Shown: positions 11,157 through 24,400 of the stretch, one piece after another
How positions within the stretch are numbered: the stretch's first letter is position 1
How the letters are laid out: every line of letters starts with the position of its first letter
Source of the DNA: Pleodorina starrii
Taxonomy: Eukaryota; Chlorophyta; Chlorophyceae; Chlamydomonadales; Volvocaceae
Direction: 5' to 3'
Length of the DNA stretch: 64,000 nucleotides
Assembly: GCA_030267565.1 (NCBI GenBank)
Contig: BRXU01000025.1
Coordinates: 1,037,501-1,101,500 of the forward strand
Made by a program: the position numbers and the translations under genes
Notes under the pieces: generated by a model
The model's database searches: none
What the model was told of the DNA's origin: nothing
The model's input: only the letters and a program-made list of their open reading frames with translations

Positions 11157-14100
11157 TCAATAGTAATTAGTCCCAGCAGCTAACACATTGCTATTGATTG
11201 TTTTGTTATAGCGAGCGATGGAGCGAGGTTTCGATAATGCAATGCTCAAACCTGGCCTACCTGACTTGATGTTTGTAACAACCACCACGCATTGCTCCTT
11301 CTGCACGACCACCCGCATGTCGCCCTGGTAACATGCCAAGCTCCGATGCAGCGAGTCCGCGGCTGCCCCGCTGCCACTGCTAGCGCCATCCCTGGCAACA
11401 AACGCCTCAAGCATGATCGCCCCACTTCCTCCGCCATTATTTCTGCCACTCCTGCTGCGCATGCTGAAGGTTTTTGCTGAAAAGGAGACGTCATCAGCGG
11501 GCTGTTTCTGCGCCAGCAGGCTCTGCGGCTGGATGAGCAGCTTGGACTGTACACCACCGGACAGCGAGCTGCTGCTTAGGAAACGCAAGCCTGCTCCCAC
11601 TTTGATGTCACCGCCCGCAGATTGCGCCTTCATGGTGATTTTCTGCATGCAAGTGCACATGATATATCAATGATTGACTGAAGCCGGTCGAAATAATTAA
11701 TGTGTGATTGCATATTCGGCGGGTGTTTAGTAATATTTCGATGTCATCCATCCGCGCGCCCATCAGATCCACGCACCTGAATGTCAAGAGTTGTGCTCCA
11801 TGCAGGCCGCAAGAGGGTGAACTTGTTGCTTCCACGCGTTGCTGCCGCCGTTGTCGTCTCAGGGCTGCTGCTGCTGCTGCTGCTGCTAACACAACTGCTG
11901 GCTGCTGCGGCGCCCGTCAGGGTGAAGCTGTGGTTGGAGATAAGGGTGGTGTCGAAGGGGGACACCGAGAACAGAAGCTCCAAGTCCATAAAGTGCGCCG
12001 TCAGAGTCACCTGCACAAATGCGCGTGCGTGCCTTGCAAATGTTTCCGTGCTACGAAGCACTTACATGAATGCATACATACATTCAGTTTCCATCCGTTA
12101 TACCGGTAATAATCCTAATAACTGTTGACGGCGGATGTATAGCTGCATAACATCTAGGCTGTTGTGGGCAAAATGGTAACCTTTGAAAAATCTAGGAAAC
12201 GATTCTACCTGATTTCGTTTTAGGCTATTTGCAGCAGTACTGCTGCAAACCAGGGACAAAATAAAGATCCGCCCCACCATGCACCAAGCTCCCCACCTTC
12301 TTCACCCCAGCAGACTCCAGCACCACTGCCCCCGGTGGTCCTTCAGGGCTAGTGTACAACCGCAACTCCGGCGCAGCAGTGAGCCTGCTGCTGACGCTGC
12401 CGCCGCCCTCCACGGCACCTTCTGAAGCCGCCGACACCGGCACCCCTCCCACCGCCTGCCTTCCCCTCGCGTTAGCAGCTGCGGCAGCGACGTCCTCCAG
12501 CGCGACCACCATCCCGTCCAAACGTGACCGCCACCTGGGCTCCGAAACCAAGCCCACCACGGCTGCCGTGGTACTGCTCGTCTCCTCCCCGGCGGCAAAG
12601 GTGCTATCCTGGGCTGCTGTTGGCGCCCCCATGCTGCCCTCAGCCTGCTGCTCGCAACAGTGTCGCAGAACGGCTGCTAAAGAGCGCAGCTCCTCCGCCG
12701 ATGATGACGGGTCCGCAAGGACCAGCCAGGCGCGCAGATAGGATAGCTGCAGCGCTTGCTCGTCACCACCAACTCCACCGCCGCCATGTTTCATCAGGCG
12801 GTCCACCAGGACGCCAGCCTCCAAGGGGCGGTCCTACATACACGCATGCCAGCATCGTAGGGAAAGCAGGATCTCTTTGGGTGAGATCGTATATGTTGGG
12901 TGCGAGCTCCTGATCATCTTGAGGGTTTACGAATTCTGAGACAAACCATTTGAAGATGCACGTGAAATAAAGCTTGCAGGGCGGAGCGGATGAAATAAAA
13001 GGCATGCAGACGTTGGTCACTGGCTGGATGACAAATAAAAGAGGCAGTGTCCTTTTTTCACCCTTTTTGGATAGTTGGGGCGGTCTCGACGGTGTGGCGA
13101 AAAGACCATGTGCAAAACATAACCGTCATACCGACCGCCGTACCTGGAGGATGAGGTAGTAGGCTGCCGCCAGAAGGTCCTCCTGCAGTCATCACGTAGT
13201 GCACACACATTGAAACACCGTGCTGACAATCAGCAATATATAGTATAGCTACTCCTCAGGCATGCATGTGCGATGTATGTGCTGCACAGTGCGCTCATAA
13301 TGTATGTACGTACCGTGCTTGGCGCCTGCCCCGCTGCCGCCATCGCCGCCATCCGCGCCAGGAGGTTGCGCCAAGACAGCTCCATGGCCTCGTTCAGGGT
13401 CGCCCTCTGCCCGCCTAGGGGATGTGCTCTGAAAGTAAACAAAAATATTGGGGAGAACACGCACGCACCCGCCCTGTGATGAACTGTGCATATATATATC
13501 GGGGACGCGGGCATGCAGATGAAGGTTTTTCTTTCTTTCATGGAACGAGAACGGAAGGTGCGCCCATGGATGGTCAGCAGAGGAGCCGTACGTACAACAG
13601 GTAGCTAGGCATTCTAGGCCAACAACCGGCGAGAGGCACGTACGCATAAAATAAGGTGCTCCACACAGTGGCTGCTGTAAACCTTAAGGTTGTTTGCCAA
13701 CAACCGACGGAGGATAATCCTTCGGACCCAAAACATTCCTATAGAGTCCCAAGCAAAGTCGATCGATGACCACAAACCTGGGGTTCACAAGCGGCCAATA
13801 CTCCAGGTGGGGAAAGCGATCAGCGCACGTCCAGATGGCGGCTGCAGCAGTGCTCGCCGCAAACTCAGCAGCAGAATGTTCAACCCCGGGTGGACGGGTG
13901 ATCGTGAGCGCGCCCGTGGCTGCTGCTGGGGCCTGCGTGTAAGCGGTATTTTCGCAATATAATCCAGATAGGAAGAGGTAATGCGAATACGTTTCAAATA
14001 GCGCCGCCGGCGGCAAGTAAAGGCGTGCGCACGCTACACGTTGCTCGCTTTGGGTCAGCAGGGAACCAAACAAAAGCAAGGGGGTCTGCAAACTTCAGCA

Positions 14101-17100
14101 CATCAATCACCACAGACAGACACTGCGTACAGCAGGTAGGCACGGCATCGCTCGCTTCAACCAAACGATCTTACCCAAATTGCTCGAGTACGTGCATGCA
14201 GGTTGCAGGCATGCATGGCTACGTATGTGTACGATACATGTAGAGACACGCACACAAAGCGGAGCATATATAAAACTTCATTCGTCATACGAAATATGAA
14301 GAACTACTATGCTCGCCCTGCTTAATCAATCCTGCTGTCTGTCCTGCATACCTCCACATCCAACCTGGAGACCAGCGGCTCCAAAGAGGGCAGCAGCTCA
14401 CGCAGCGCCTCCTCGTCACGGTGCAGTACGGCGTACGACCTGCATGCCACCATTCGCAAACCATGCATGGCCGCCATCCATGCAATTCACTCGGTTCTTT
14501 TGTGTAGTAGTCGATAACAAAAATTCCATCTGTCATCGATGGCGCATCGCATCTGTTATTACTAATATATAATAAGTTTATTTACACGTGCAGTTTATCT
14601 GGCGGATCGGTTTATGAATTTACGCTGCTGCTGCTGCTGAGCGCACGCACGCACACGTACCATAGCTGATGGCTCCACGCCCGCCGCTTCCGCAACGCTG
14701 CAACCGCGCCCCTCCAAAAGGCCGCATCTTGGTGGCATCTCCACATCATCAGCCCAAGATCCACGCTCGATAGGTCACCTGCGTATGACGCATGCAAATG
14801 TCAAGCGATGGATCGATCGAGTCATTGCAAAACGACATCCTATCTATCTATGCCAGCAGGTGCGCGCGGTCACACACTAGCTGCTAGGGTTTGCGATTGT
14901 TCATAATAACAAACATCATCTGAGCGTACACAGCAGCATCCTCGATCGCCATCACTTAAAACACAAAAGCACCGATCATACGTGCGAACGTTAGCATGCG
15001 CTCTTTCACATCCCATCACACACCGACTGACCGATCGACCGACCTTCCTCTAGGTATCGCAACCGCGCCGCATCCGCCTCCGGGCTCGCCGGCAGCGCCG
15101 CAAGACGAGGCCAGCTCCAGGAGGAGTCCAACACCGAGCTGCTGGCCAGCAGCAGGTCCAACGATGACGCCGCCGCCGCCGCCGGCAGTGAGGGCAGCAC
15201 CTACATATGTATTTACACATCGCATAAACCACATCGAGGTCGGTGTTATGGCTCATCAAATATGGGTGAAGCCGATCGAGGGTATGTAAATAATTTGATT
15301 TGTGCGGGTGTTGCTTAGGGTTTGCGTAAGGTATGAAGGCATCACGATCGTGATATGACTGTGCCGCCGTACATCTATCGATGTCGGTTATGGTTGTATG
15401 TACGGCTGAAAACGGCTCATGTAAAGGCATAAATGCCGTTGGCGGCTTGAAGCACTACTATTCTGCTGTTGTGATGTATGCATGCCGATGGCCCACCTGC
15501 ACGCGGTTGCTTTGATTCAAAGCCACTGCCAAGACCTTTCCCCGAGCTGAGGCGGCCGCGGGGAAGGAGTCGAACCAGGAGGCAGCAGCAGCGGTGCCTG
15601 TTGGGGCATTGCCGGCGGCGGCACTGCCACCGTCACCGCCGTCGCCGCCGCCGTCACCGCCTCCGCCGGGTCGGGGAAAGTAGAAATAGTACGGCGGCAG
15701 CTTGCAGGCACCGTATGCCGGCACCTCGGTGGAATGGACCCAAAGCGCGGGCCTGCCACCCAGCGCCACAGCACCCTGCAAGGCAAGGCCAGGTACGACG
15801 GCGTTGCGTACTGCTGTAAACGTATATATTACGGTCATTTGTTGCACAGAGGTAGGTGGATAGGTAGGCAGGTAGGTACAGGCCAATAGGGAAATCTAAC
15901 CGCCTGCAAGTAAGCTTAGGCAAGAGCGAGGTGCACGCACGCATGTTTATTTGCACTTCGCTGAGACTATATATCTAGAAAAACCGCATTCTGTGACCCA
16001 ACGCCATCGATGAGCAAAAGGATGAGCACGTTGTCAGCGATCCGGGCGGCCCGGGGCAAGCAAACAAGCGTCCCACTTTTGGTGCTCCTACCGGTAAATT
16101 GTATTTCGGAATGCCGGCTGCTGATACACACACATCTATGTTAGTTATAAATAGTGTGAGTCGATCACTCCTCGTCTGTATGACGAGAAAAGAACAGCAG
16201 CAGCAGCACGCAGCAATACCTGATAGACGGATCGATCTACCTGGGGTGCCTGCACGGTGACATCCACGCGCACGCCGCTGGGGCCGGTGTTTGAGGCCAC
16301 AACGGAATAGCTGTACAACCTGCCGTACAAGAGTGGCGAGCCGGGGGGAAGCTCGACGCCGTCGCAGTCCGTCGGAGCCACCTCCGCCTCCAACTCCTCC
16401 TGCGGCGGTGTGCGTGTCAAGCTCGAAATTAATTATGTGGACAGTGGACAGTGGACGAGCACCCACCATGCATGCACTTGACTTCCGAGCAAACCGCACT
16501 CGCCGACCAAACATACAAACGCGCACAAACTCTCACCTCGCCCTCCTCATCCGCATTGTAGCCGCCTCCATCGCCACCAGCAGCAGCCGACGGCGCACCC
16601 CGCCGATGCCGTACCACCACCTCATTCGGATCCAGATTCGGATCCAGCAGCCGCTGAATGACAAGAAGGCCACCGCTGCCACCCGCCGGCGGTTGCTGCT
16701 GGAGGCGCGGCTGCTGCGATGCACCGAAACCACCACTCTCGGCCACAGCCGGTGCCGCCGCCGGCGGCACGGCAGCAGTCTGGCGGATGTACGCGACAGT
16801 CGGTGTCGTCGCGGTAAGGGTTAGACGTGTGCCCTGCGACACGGCGGGCAGCGGCGCCTCCTCCTTCCAGGGAAGTCCCACCTGGTGAATGGGTGGGTGG
16901 GTGGGCGTTCATCACACGGATGCACGTACGTACTTATACCATACGTATTAGCATACTGTAGGGCACGCACAAGCTAGCCATACATGATATGTATGTGGAG
17001 CTAGATTGTGGGGCTAGCTCGCTCGGGTCATGTCCCCTGATGCCCCCTGATCGATTGCACGTGTGTCCCGTCTATTTATTATTTGTTAAACCGACGACAT

Positions 17101-18421
17101 GCAAGCAAGGAACCAACCTAGCTACGTACCACGGCAGTGGCCAGCAGGGCATCTGAGAAGCCCCAGCCGCCCGACTCCAGGTTGCGGGGCAGGAACAACA
17201 TCGGCCCTTTTGCGGCTGCGGCGGCGGTGGCGGCGGATGTAGCGGATGTGGCGGATGTGGCGGATGGCCTCGACGACGACCCAGCAGATTGGTGTCCGGC
17301 GGACCCACAGGACCCCAGGCGGCCGCCCCTGGACAGGTGCTCTGCGAGGTCCGCCCAGAACTCACTCTCCGGGGAGATGCTGTCCGGATCTGCGCATTGA
17401 GGCCACAGGCCAGCAGACGTCCGAGGTGCACGGGTAGATGAGTCCACATGGTGGTGGTGGTGGTGGTGGTGGTGGTGGTCGGTGGTGGTTACAGCGGGTC
17501 CAGATAAACCCTAAAACCCTAAAACCCTAAAACCCTAAAACCCTAAAACCCTAAAATCCTAAAAACCCTGTATGTACTCATTACCAGCAGCCAGCATCGC
17601 ATCTATCAGCAGCATGGAGGTAGCCGCGCGACGGCGGGGGGCGGGTTAGGGGGCTGTTGTGTGACGTAACGGCGGTCCACGCATCAGGAAGCGCAACTGA
17701 ATGGCCCTGGTATTTAAGATTGGCCTGGCTTCGCAAAGTAAATGAAGGGCACGCGGCAACTCGATCGATATGATGATCCGTACGCTAGCTATCTATCTAC
17801 ATATATACCAGCCGCCACACACCCACCAAGCTGCGCCGATGGCGGCCGGCGGAACCAGCCCGCCTCCGCCCACTCCTGGGTCGCTGGGGGCGCACGATAG
17901 GCCTGCTGCTGCCGCGTGGCCATGGACTCCCGTTGCAGCATATCCGCGGCGTTGCGCGAGCGGAGCGACGCCGCCTGGAATGCTTGCAGCTGCTGCGGCG
18001 GCTGCTGCTGCCCTGGTGGCGGCGGCGGAAGTGGCCCTCCCATAACGTTGAAGCCGCCCCTGCTGCTGGCCGTGGGTGCCATCGACATGCCAGCAGCAGC
18101 TACTCCCGGTGGCGCAATCTCCTGCGCGAACATGCATACGTGCATTGCAGGCGTAACCTTTGTGTAAGGTGTGGTTTGCACTGTTTGGCACCTCTTGACC
18201 CATCACCAAAAGCGCAGAGTTCCATGTTTCTAGAATGAATACTCGACAGACGAACAACACGAAGGGAGAACGAAGCAGCAGCAGCAGCAGCAGCAGCATG
18301 CAGCAGCAACAGCAGGTGCTGCTGCAACACCACCTGCTGTCCGTCCGTCTCCCCAGCACTTCCTCCTCAACATCAGCTTGCTTTATTAGCACCGCGTCCG
18401 TCCACACCTCCCAGCAGGCGC

Positions 18422-18468
<47 letters not shown>

Positions 18469-21400
18469 ACGTGGTCCGTCCAGCATAACCTACGTTGCTA
18501 TCCGCCAGCAGTGACCGCCGCCTACCTGCTGGCTCTCATCATCGTCGCCGGGCCCGTTGAGCGCGATTTCGAACCGCTGCCGCTTGAGCTCTGGTGGATG
18601 GGCGGGAGGGGGAAACGAATGAAGGAGGTTATACAACATCAGGCATAGCTAGGCACAACAGGACCTATCTATCTAACAAACATGACGAGTGAACCATACA
18701 TACATGCCATGACTAACGGCGCCATACAGGAGTAGCATTACATGCCCGATACAGTTGACGAAGTGTAGAACGAATATGTTGGCATGCATGTATGTATGTC
18801 CAAAATCTAAGCGCCCTGGCGGACCTGCAAAGCCGATGGATAGTCCCTCCACCACGCCCGCTTGCCGGGCGCCTATCTACCTACCTGCCACCGACGCGGC
18901 CATCCCACTCGGCAGCGCCGCCACACGCCTACGGATGCGCGCCCGCATGTCCGCCGCAAGACGCGCCAGGCGAGGCGTCGGAGCTGCCGCTGCTGCGGAT
19001 GCCGCCGCCCCCGTCGTCGCGGAAGTAGTGGAGGCACCGGGTGCCGCCGCCGTCGAGCCTGAGGCGGCCTCCGCAGATCCAGCGCCGGGTGGCGAGGGGG
19101 CGGCGGATGGTGGCGACGATGATGATGTTGATGAATGCTGTGTGTTCGTCAGCAGCAGGTCCTCCTCCCAGGCCAGCAGGATGCGCTCCAGGGGAGTCAA
19201 CTTGGCGTACCTAAATGAGGCAGATAGCGGTGGGGTGGCTGTCACATATATACCGTACCGACGCAATCTTTTTGCGAATAAATAATTAACTGTTTGGGGC
19301 CTCGCAAAGTGTCAAACAAAACTCGGAAGGGTCCCTCGCAAATATTTAAAGTTCCAAAAAAACTCCCAAGGCATCTCGCAAAATCTTCTCGCAAATATAA
19401 ATTATTTGCCGCGAGCTGCGGGTGGTGGGGGAGCTGTGGGGGCCGGCGGGGAAGGGCTGCCGGGGCTATGGCGGGCACGGCCGGTTGGGGAGTGACGGCG
19501 GTGGAGTCAACGGGGGCCGGCACGTCCCAGCCGGCAAGGGCCAGCCGGCAAGGGGCCGTGGCAGGCGGGGAGGAAGGGCAGCGGGGTGAGCGGGTGGACA
19601 GGCTGCTGCACGGGGGAGGGGAGCCGGGAACGCGGGAAGGCCAGTACGAAAGGCAAGCAGCCCAAGGCCAAGCCCGTGGCTGTGGGGCGGATGGGTTTGG
19701 GGGCGGATGGGTGGCGTGAAGCAGGTATGGCACCCGGTATTTCCAACTCCTTCAGTAGAATGCAATGCCTTTGCTCTGACGATAAGATGCGAGTTCGCAA
19801 ACTATTACATACGGCTCAAGAGCTCGCAAATTTCAAAAGTTTCCAAATAAACTCCTAACGGCGCCTCGCAAAATAAGAGCGTTTACATATCCAAGTTTTT
19901 ATTATTTTCTGGCCTCGCAAAACAACCGCGTCGCAAAAAGATTGCGTCGATACGGTCAACTACCCCGGGTCGGTAATTGATCCCAGGCGGAGAGCTAGCG
20001 GATGGGGGAGGTATGTATATATGTAGAGGAGCCGGTTTATAAATAAATGCGGCAAGCACGGCGGCTGCGTGATGTTTGTTGATGGAAGGACTAAACATGG
20101 GCGGCTTTATTTGTCACGGAGCTGCACGGAGCTGCTGGAGAGCGTTGGCGATTAGCGACCGCAGAGCGCGCGAGGCTTTTGTTACCTATCACGTCGCCCA
20201 TGCGTGCGTGTGGTGCGTGCGGTGCAAGAAACGATGTATGTCTGACATGAAAGCTAGGGCTGTCCACAGGACGCAAATATGCTGGCTAAGGGATTACGAT
20301 TGAATGGTCTTCCCGGAAACGTACATACGTACTCGTTCACACGACCATGTGAGTTGGGTGCCCACGCACGCACGCACGCGTCCGCCCACGCACGCACCCA
20401 CGCACCTGTGCGGTGCGCCCCACGTGTCGACCAGCTGCCTGCCTCGCAGTCCCGCAAGCCAGCTGTCCAGGAAGTTGCGGCTGGACGGCAGGCGCCAGCG
20501 CAGGCGAGGCAGCAGTGCGCTCCGGACAAGGGGTTGGTGTCGGCTTCCTTGAAGCCGGAAAAAGGGCGGGGCCCCACTAAATCCGTACGGGTTAAGTTGA
20601 GTGCTAGGGCGGCGAGGGCGTGAAATGTGAGAGTGTCGACATTCCTGCTGATAGACAGCCAGAGCTGTTTCCCGAAATGCCTGCTAGCCGAGTCGTTATC
20701 AAGGCCTGCCGGCGCCGCGCGAAGCGCGTCATCCCGTCGGGTGCATGAGCGCATGTGCGCATCGACCGAAATACGGCATTTCCAAAGCGAGCGGCGAGGG
20801 CGTCAACTGTGAGAGTGTCGCATCGACATTCCTGCTGATAGGCAGCCAGAGCTTTATATCTGAAATGCCTTCGGCTTCAGCAATCCGACCCATGTTTAGC
20901 ATCGCGCGCCGTCTCGGCACTGTGCAACTCTTCCGGCCAGCGCATTGGCTGAAGTTACTTGACAGTAGACATGGAGTGTATCATTTACACATCACGCAGG
21001 CTGACTTGCCAATAGAAGGACAGCGGAACTGTTTGCGAGGGTAGCGACGACGTGCAGTTGCCGACGAGGTATTCGCCGTAGAGGAGGCTTGACTGCTATA
21101 ACATTAGGACAGGGAATGTAGAAGTCCATCCCCTAGGTTGCCGACTGGACTTGTTGGGCGGCCCGCAGAAGACCGCTGCATAGGGCTGCATCGTGCGTGC
21201 AATTTGCGGCTTGGCGTCCAACAACCAGCAGTTTGCCCCTCATGGTTTGCTCCTTGCAACCTTTGTAATAGTAATATGCGTCAAGACGATCGGACCGGCT
21301 AGCAGAGCTGCTGTGGTGTGGTCGCGGGAAGAATGTTCGCAATGCAAACATAGTTTGTTTCCGAAACGAAGATTCATTTCACGCCGTCATGTCAGAATTC

Positions 21401-24400
21401 CACCTTAAGGAACGATGACTCTTCTGGAAATATATAGGCCGAGAGGTGATGGTTTGACCTCGGCCTCGGTCCATGGAGGCTGCCAAACTGGTTTGTACTC
21501 ATGCGATGTTGGGTTCCAATAATAAATTTACCGTGCAATAAAGAATGTAATCTTTTACTTATGCAGACTTTCCGTTGACCGAAAGTCTACACTTGTCCAA
21601 TTACTTCCCAGAACCCAGAACCCAGAACCCACGGACATGGGTAATCCTACAGGGCGGGGCCCCCCTGGGCGCTTCGCGCTGGGGCCCCGCCCAAAAAAGT
21701 CGGGGTCGTGGCAGTAGCAGAAGAACGACAGCTCGCGGCAGGCTAGCTGGCTGTAGCGTTCCAACTTGGCGGAGCTGCACGTTGGTTTATTTGCGGCGGT
21801 GCGTGCACAAGGTTGTTATTAAGACGTTGGCAACGAGCGGCCTTGCGCACAGATTAAGCCCATGCATGTCATGGGCGCGCTAACGAAGCTTGATGTATGA
21901 GGATGTATGTATGTCATCCGTGACGTTGGCGAGTGACGTTTAGTACACACTTCAAAAAAAAGGGGGAAAAGAAAAATGGAAGTACACACTTGATTATTCC
22001 GTCTGTTTACGTGCAGATTGCCGTATTTTGATGATAACATAGTCATTTTGTCCGCTTTTTGTCACATTTTCACACGTGCGCGTAGCAAATAGTATGTTGG
22101 GACATAGATTCGCATCGTACCTGGACAGACCGAACCAGCCACCCACGCAGGAGAACTGGCTCCACAGGGAGGCGCCGTCGTGAAAGTACGGCATTACGGG
22201 GCTCTGTGGCGCCATGCTCAGAAGGCTGCCGTACAGGCTCCACACCTGCATGCGGCACGTACAGGCAGTAACAAACAGGGCTGCAGTGTAAGCTACTGCT
22301 GTACATACAAACCCGCCGCATGTGTGGCTGGGGTGCAATCGTATGCGATAGCTGAGAATGAACTGGCGAGGAGCGCGCGGCCGATCGATTGCCAGGAAGG
22401 GATATGCAGCTGCGGTAGGTTTTCAGATATCGCAATAATATCGATGACGTACGGCGGCAGATTAGAGCGAGTGAGCTCGCCGAGGCAGTCGACACACCTT
22501 TGGCAACGTGCCGTACAGCTGCAGCTTGGCGGTCGCGGCGTCAGCGATGACCAGGTCGCTCCCGGGCTGCAGCGCGTGGCAGGTCCTGTTCGATAGGTTC
22601 GGTTGCCATCCATAATGTGGACGGATGCATGAGGGCAGGCAGGCAGGCGGACGGATGGATGGACGGATGGATGGACGGATGGATGGACGGATGGACGGAT
22701 GGATGGACGGATGGACGGATGGTGTTGTATCACAAGGTAATTCAACAGGAGAGATACAACAGATGGGAACAGGCAGGCAGGCAGGCAGGGAGGCAGGCAG
22801 GGAAGCACGCAGGCAGGCAGCGGCCACCGTTCTTAAGACGCGCGCACGAAGGCGGCGGCATACATACGTACTCGAGCCCATTCATCCCATTGAGTGGTTT
22901 TAATTCGAAAGCGTAGCGCGCGATGCACTGTGCCTTCACTACCGCTCGCTGCAGTCGTCGTGCGTGCCCATACATGTTTGCATGACACGTTACGTATCAC
23001 ATACACGGCACTAGCTCGTCTATCCGCTGCATACATACACACGTTCGTTTTACTCACGGCACCGACTGCAATCCCCGTAAATATCCCCGCCCGTAGATAT
23101 TAATTTGAGGCGATATCTGCAGCGTCATTCGAGTTTCCGCCAGCAGCGAGCGAGCGAGGCCGGCGCACCTGCGCTCCAGGCACGCCGACCCAGCCGGGAA
23201 GGGACGCTGCAGCGCCGTAGTGACCCGTGGGTCTGTCCATGAGGGCTTCGGCACGCCTTCCACTGCAGCGCGCTCCTCGCAATGCGCGTAGGTTCCCAGG
23301 TCGGCGGCTGCAATGCCTGCACGCATGCATCGATCCATGTGCATCATTGCTTGACGATTTGTGAATAATAGTCTGCTAACAAGGACAACTACGTACTGGT
23401 TCATTCCAACACTGAACGCTTGCAGTGATGAAGAACACGAGCACTTACAAGACGACCAAACGCACGTTAAACGAACTCGAGGCAACTAACGCCGTACCCG
23501 TATTACCGTTAGTCGGCGCACCTGCCGGCGCGGTGTAGGCGATCAGCCGTACCAGTCGGTGGCCAGCGGAGACCCACGGGTCAGCCGCCGACATCCGCAC
23601 ACCCGTCGGCGCGATTACGCCCGCGACGGCCGCCGCCAGCTGCTCGGCCGTCAGGTGTACGACACCGTCGGGCCCGACAGGGACGTTTGGCAGCACCACG
23701 GCAGGCGGACAGAAGGCTAGCCCCAGCGTGCCCGCCGGCTGTTGCTGCAGGTTGATAGGGGCGCGCGGGCGGCGGGGTAGGTGCATCACGGACATCATCA
23801 TCTTGAGAGATGATCCATCAAGCAAGGGTGGCTGAGTTACACATGGTGATGAGTGCATTCCTGATGTTCCTGATTCATATTCCTGAATCCAATAATTGTT
23901 CATGCATTGCATGGTGCCAGCTAGATTGTGCGATATATCCATTGCGTGGCGTGGCGTGGACACACGCACGAAACACACGTGCGCACGTGTATCTGCGTGT
24001 ATATATGTTTGTGTGCTCCCGTCGCTCCTTTACCTTAACCGTAAAACCCTTAAACCCTTACCCGCCCCATATCTAGAGGTTCGCTCTATCTGATACACCC
24101 ACCATCACCCGGGGCCCGCCGCAGCTCCTGCCCAAACGACGGAAGGAGTCTCCTTCGTAGGTCATCAAGGAAACACTTTGCTTCGCGACGAACTCACAGG
24201 ACGGCGGCCCGCCCGCCGCCCCCGCCATCATCCCCATCTGCATCATCGGCGCTGCGCAGGGCGCTGCGGCTGCGAAACTGCACATCTGTGCAGCAGCAGC
24301 GAAGCGTGGCCCTGCGTGCGGTCAGTAGATAGATAAAAATGTAAAATATATTGAGGTAGATAGATAGGGAGGCGGGCTGCGGGCTGCGGGCCCGCCGCCA

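Noticed and set aside
12225..12824. Single-exon gene starting at the GTG/ATG near 12824
   Set aside because: It is one exon (12833-12297) of the giant gene; an acceptor precedes it and phases fit both neighbours.
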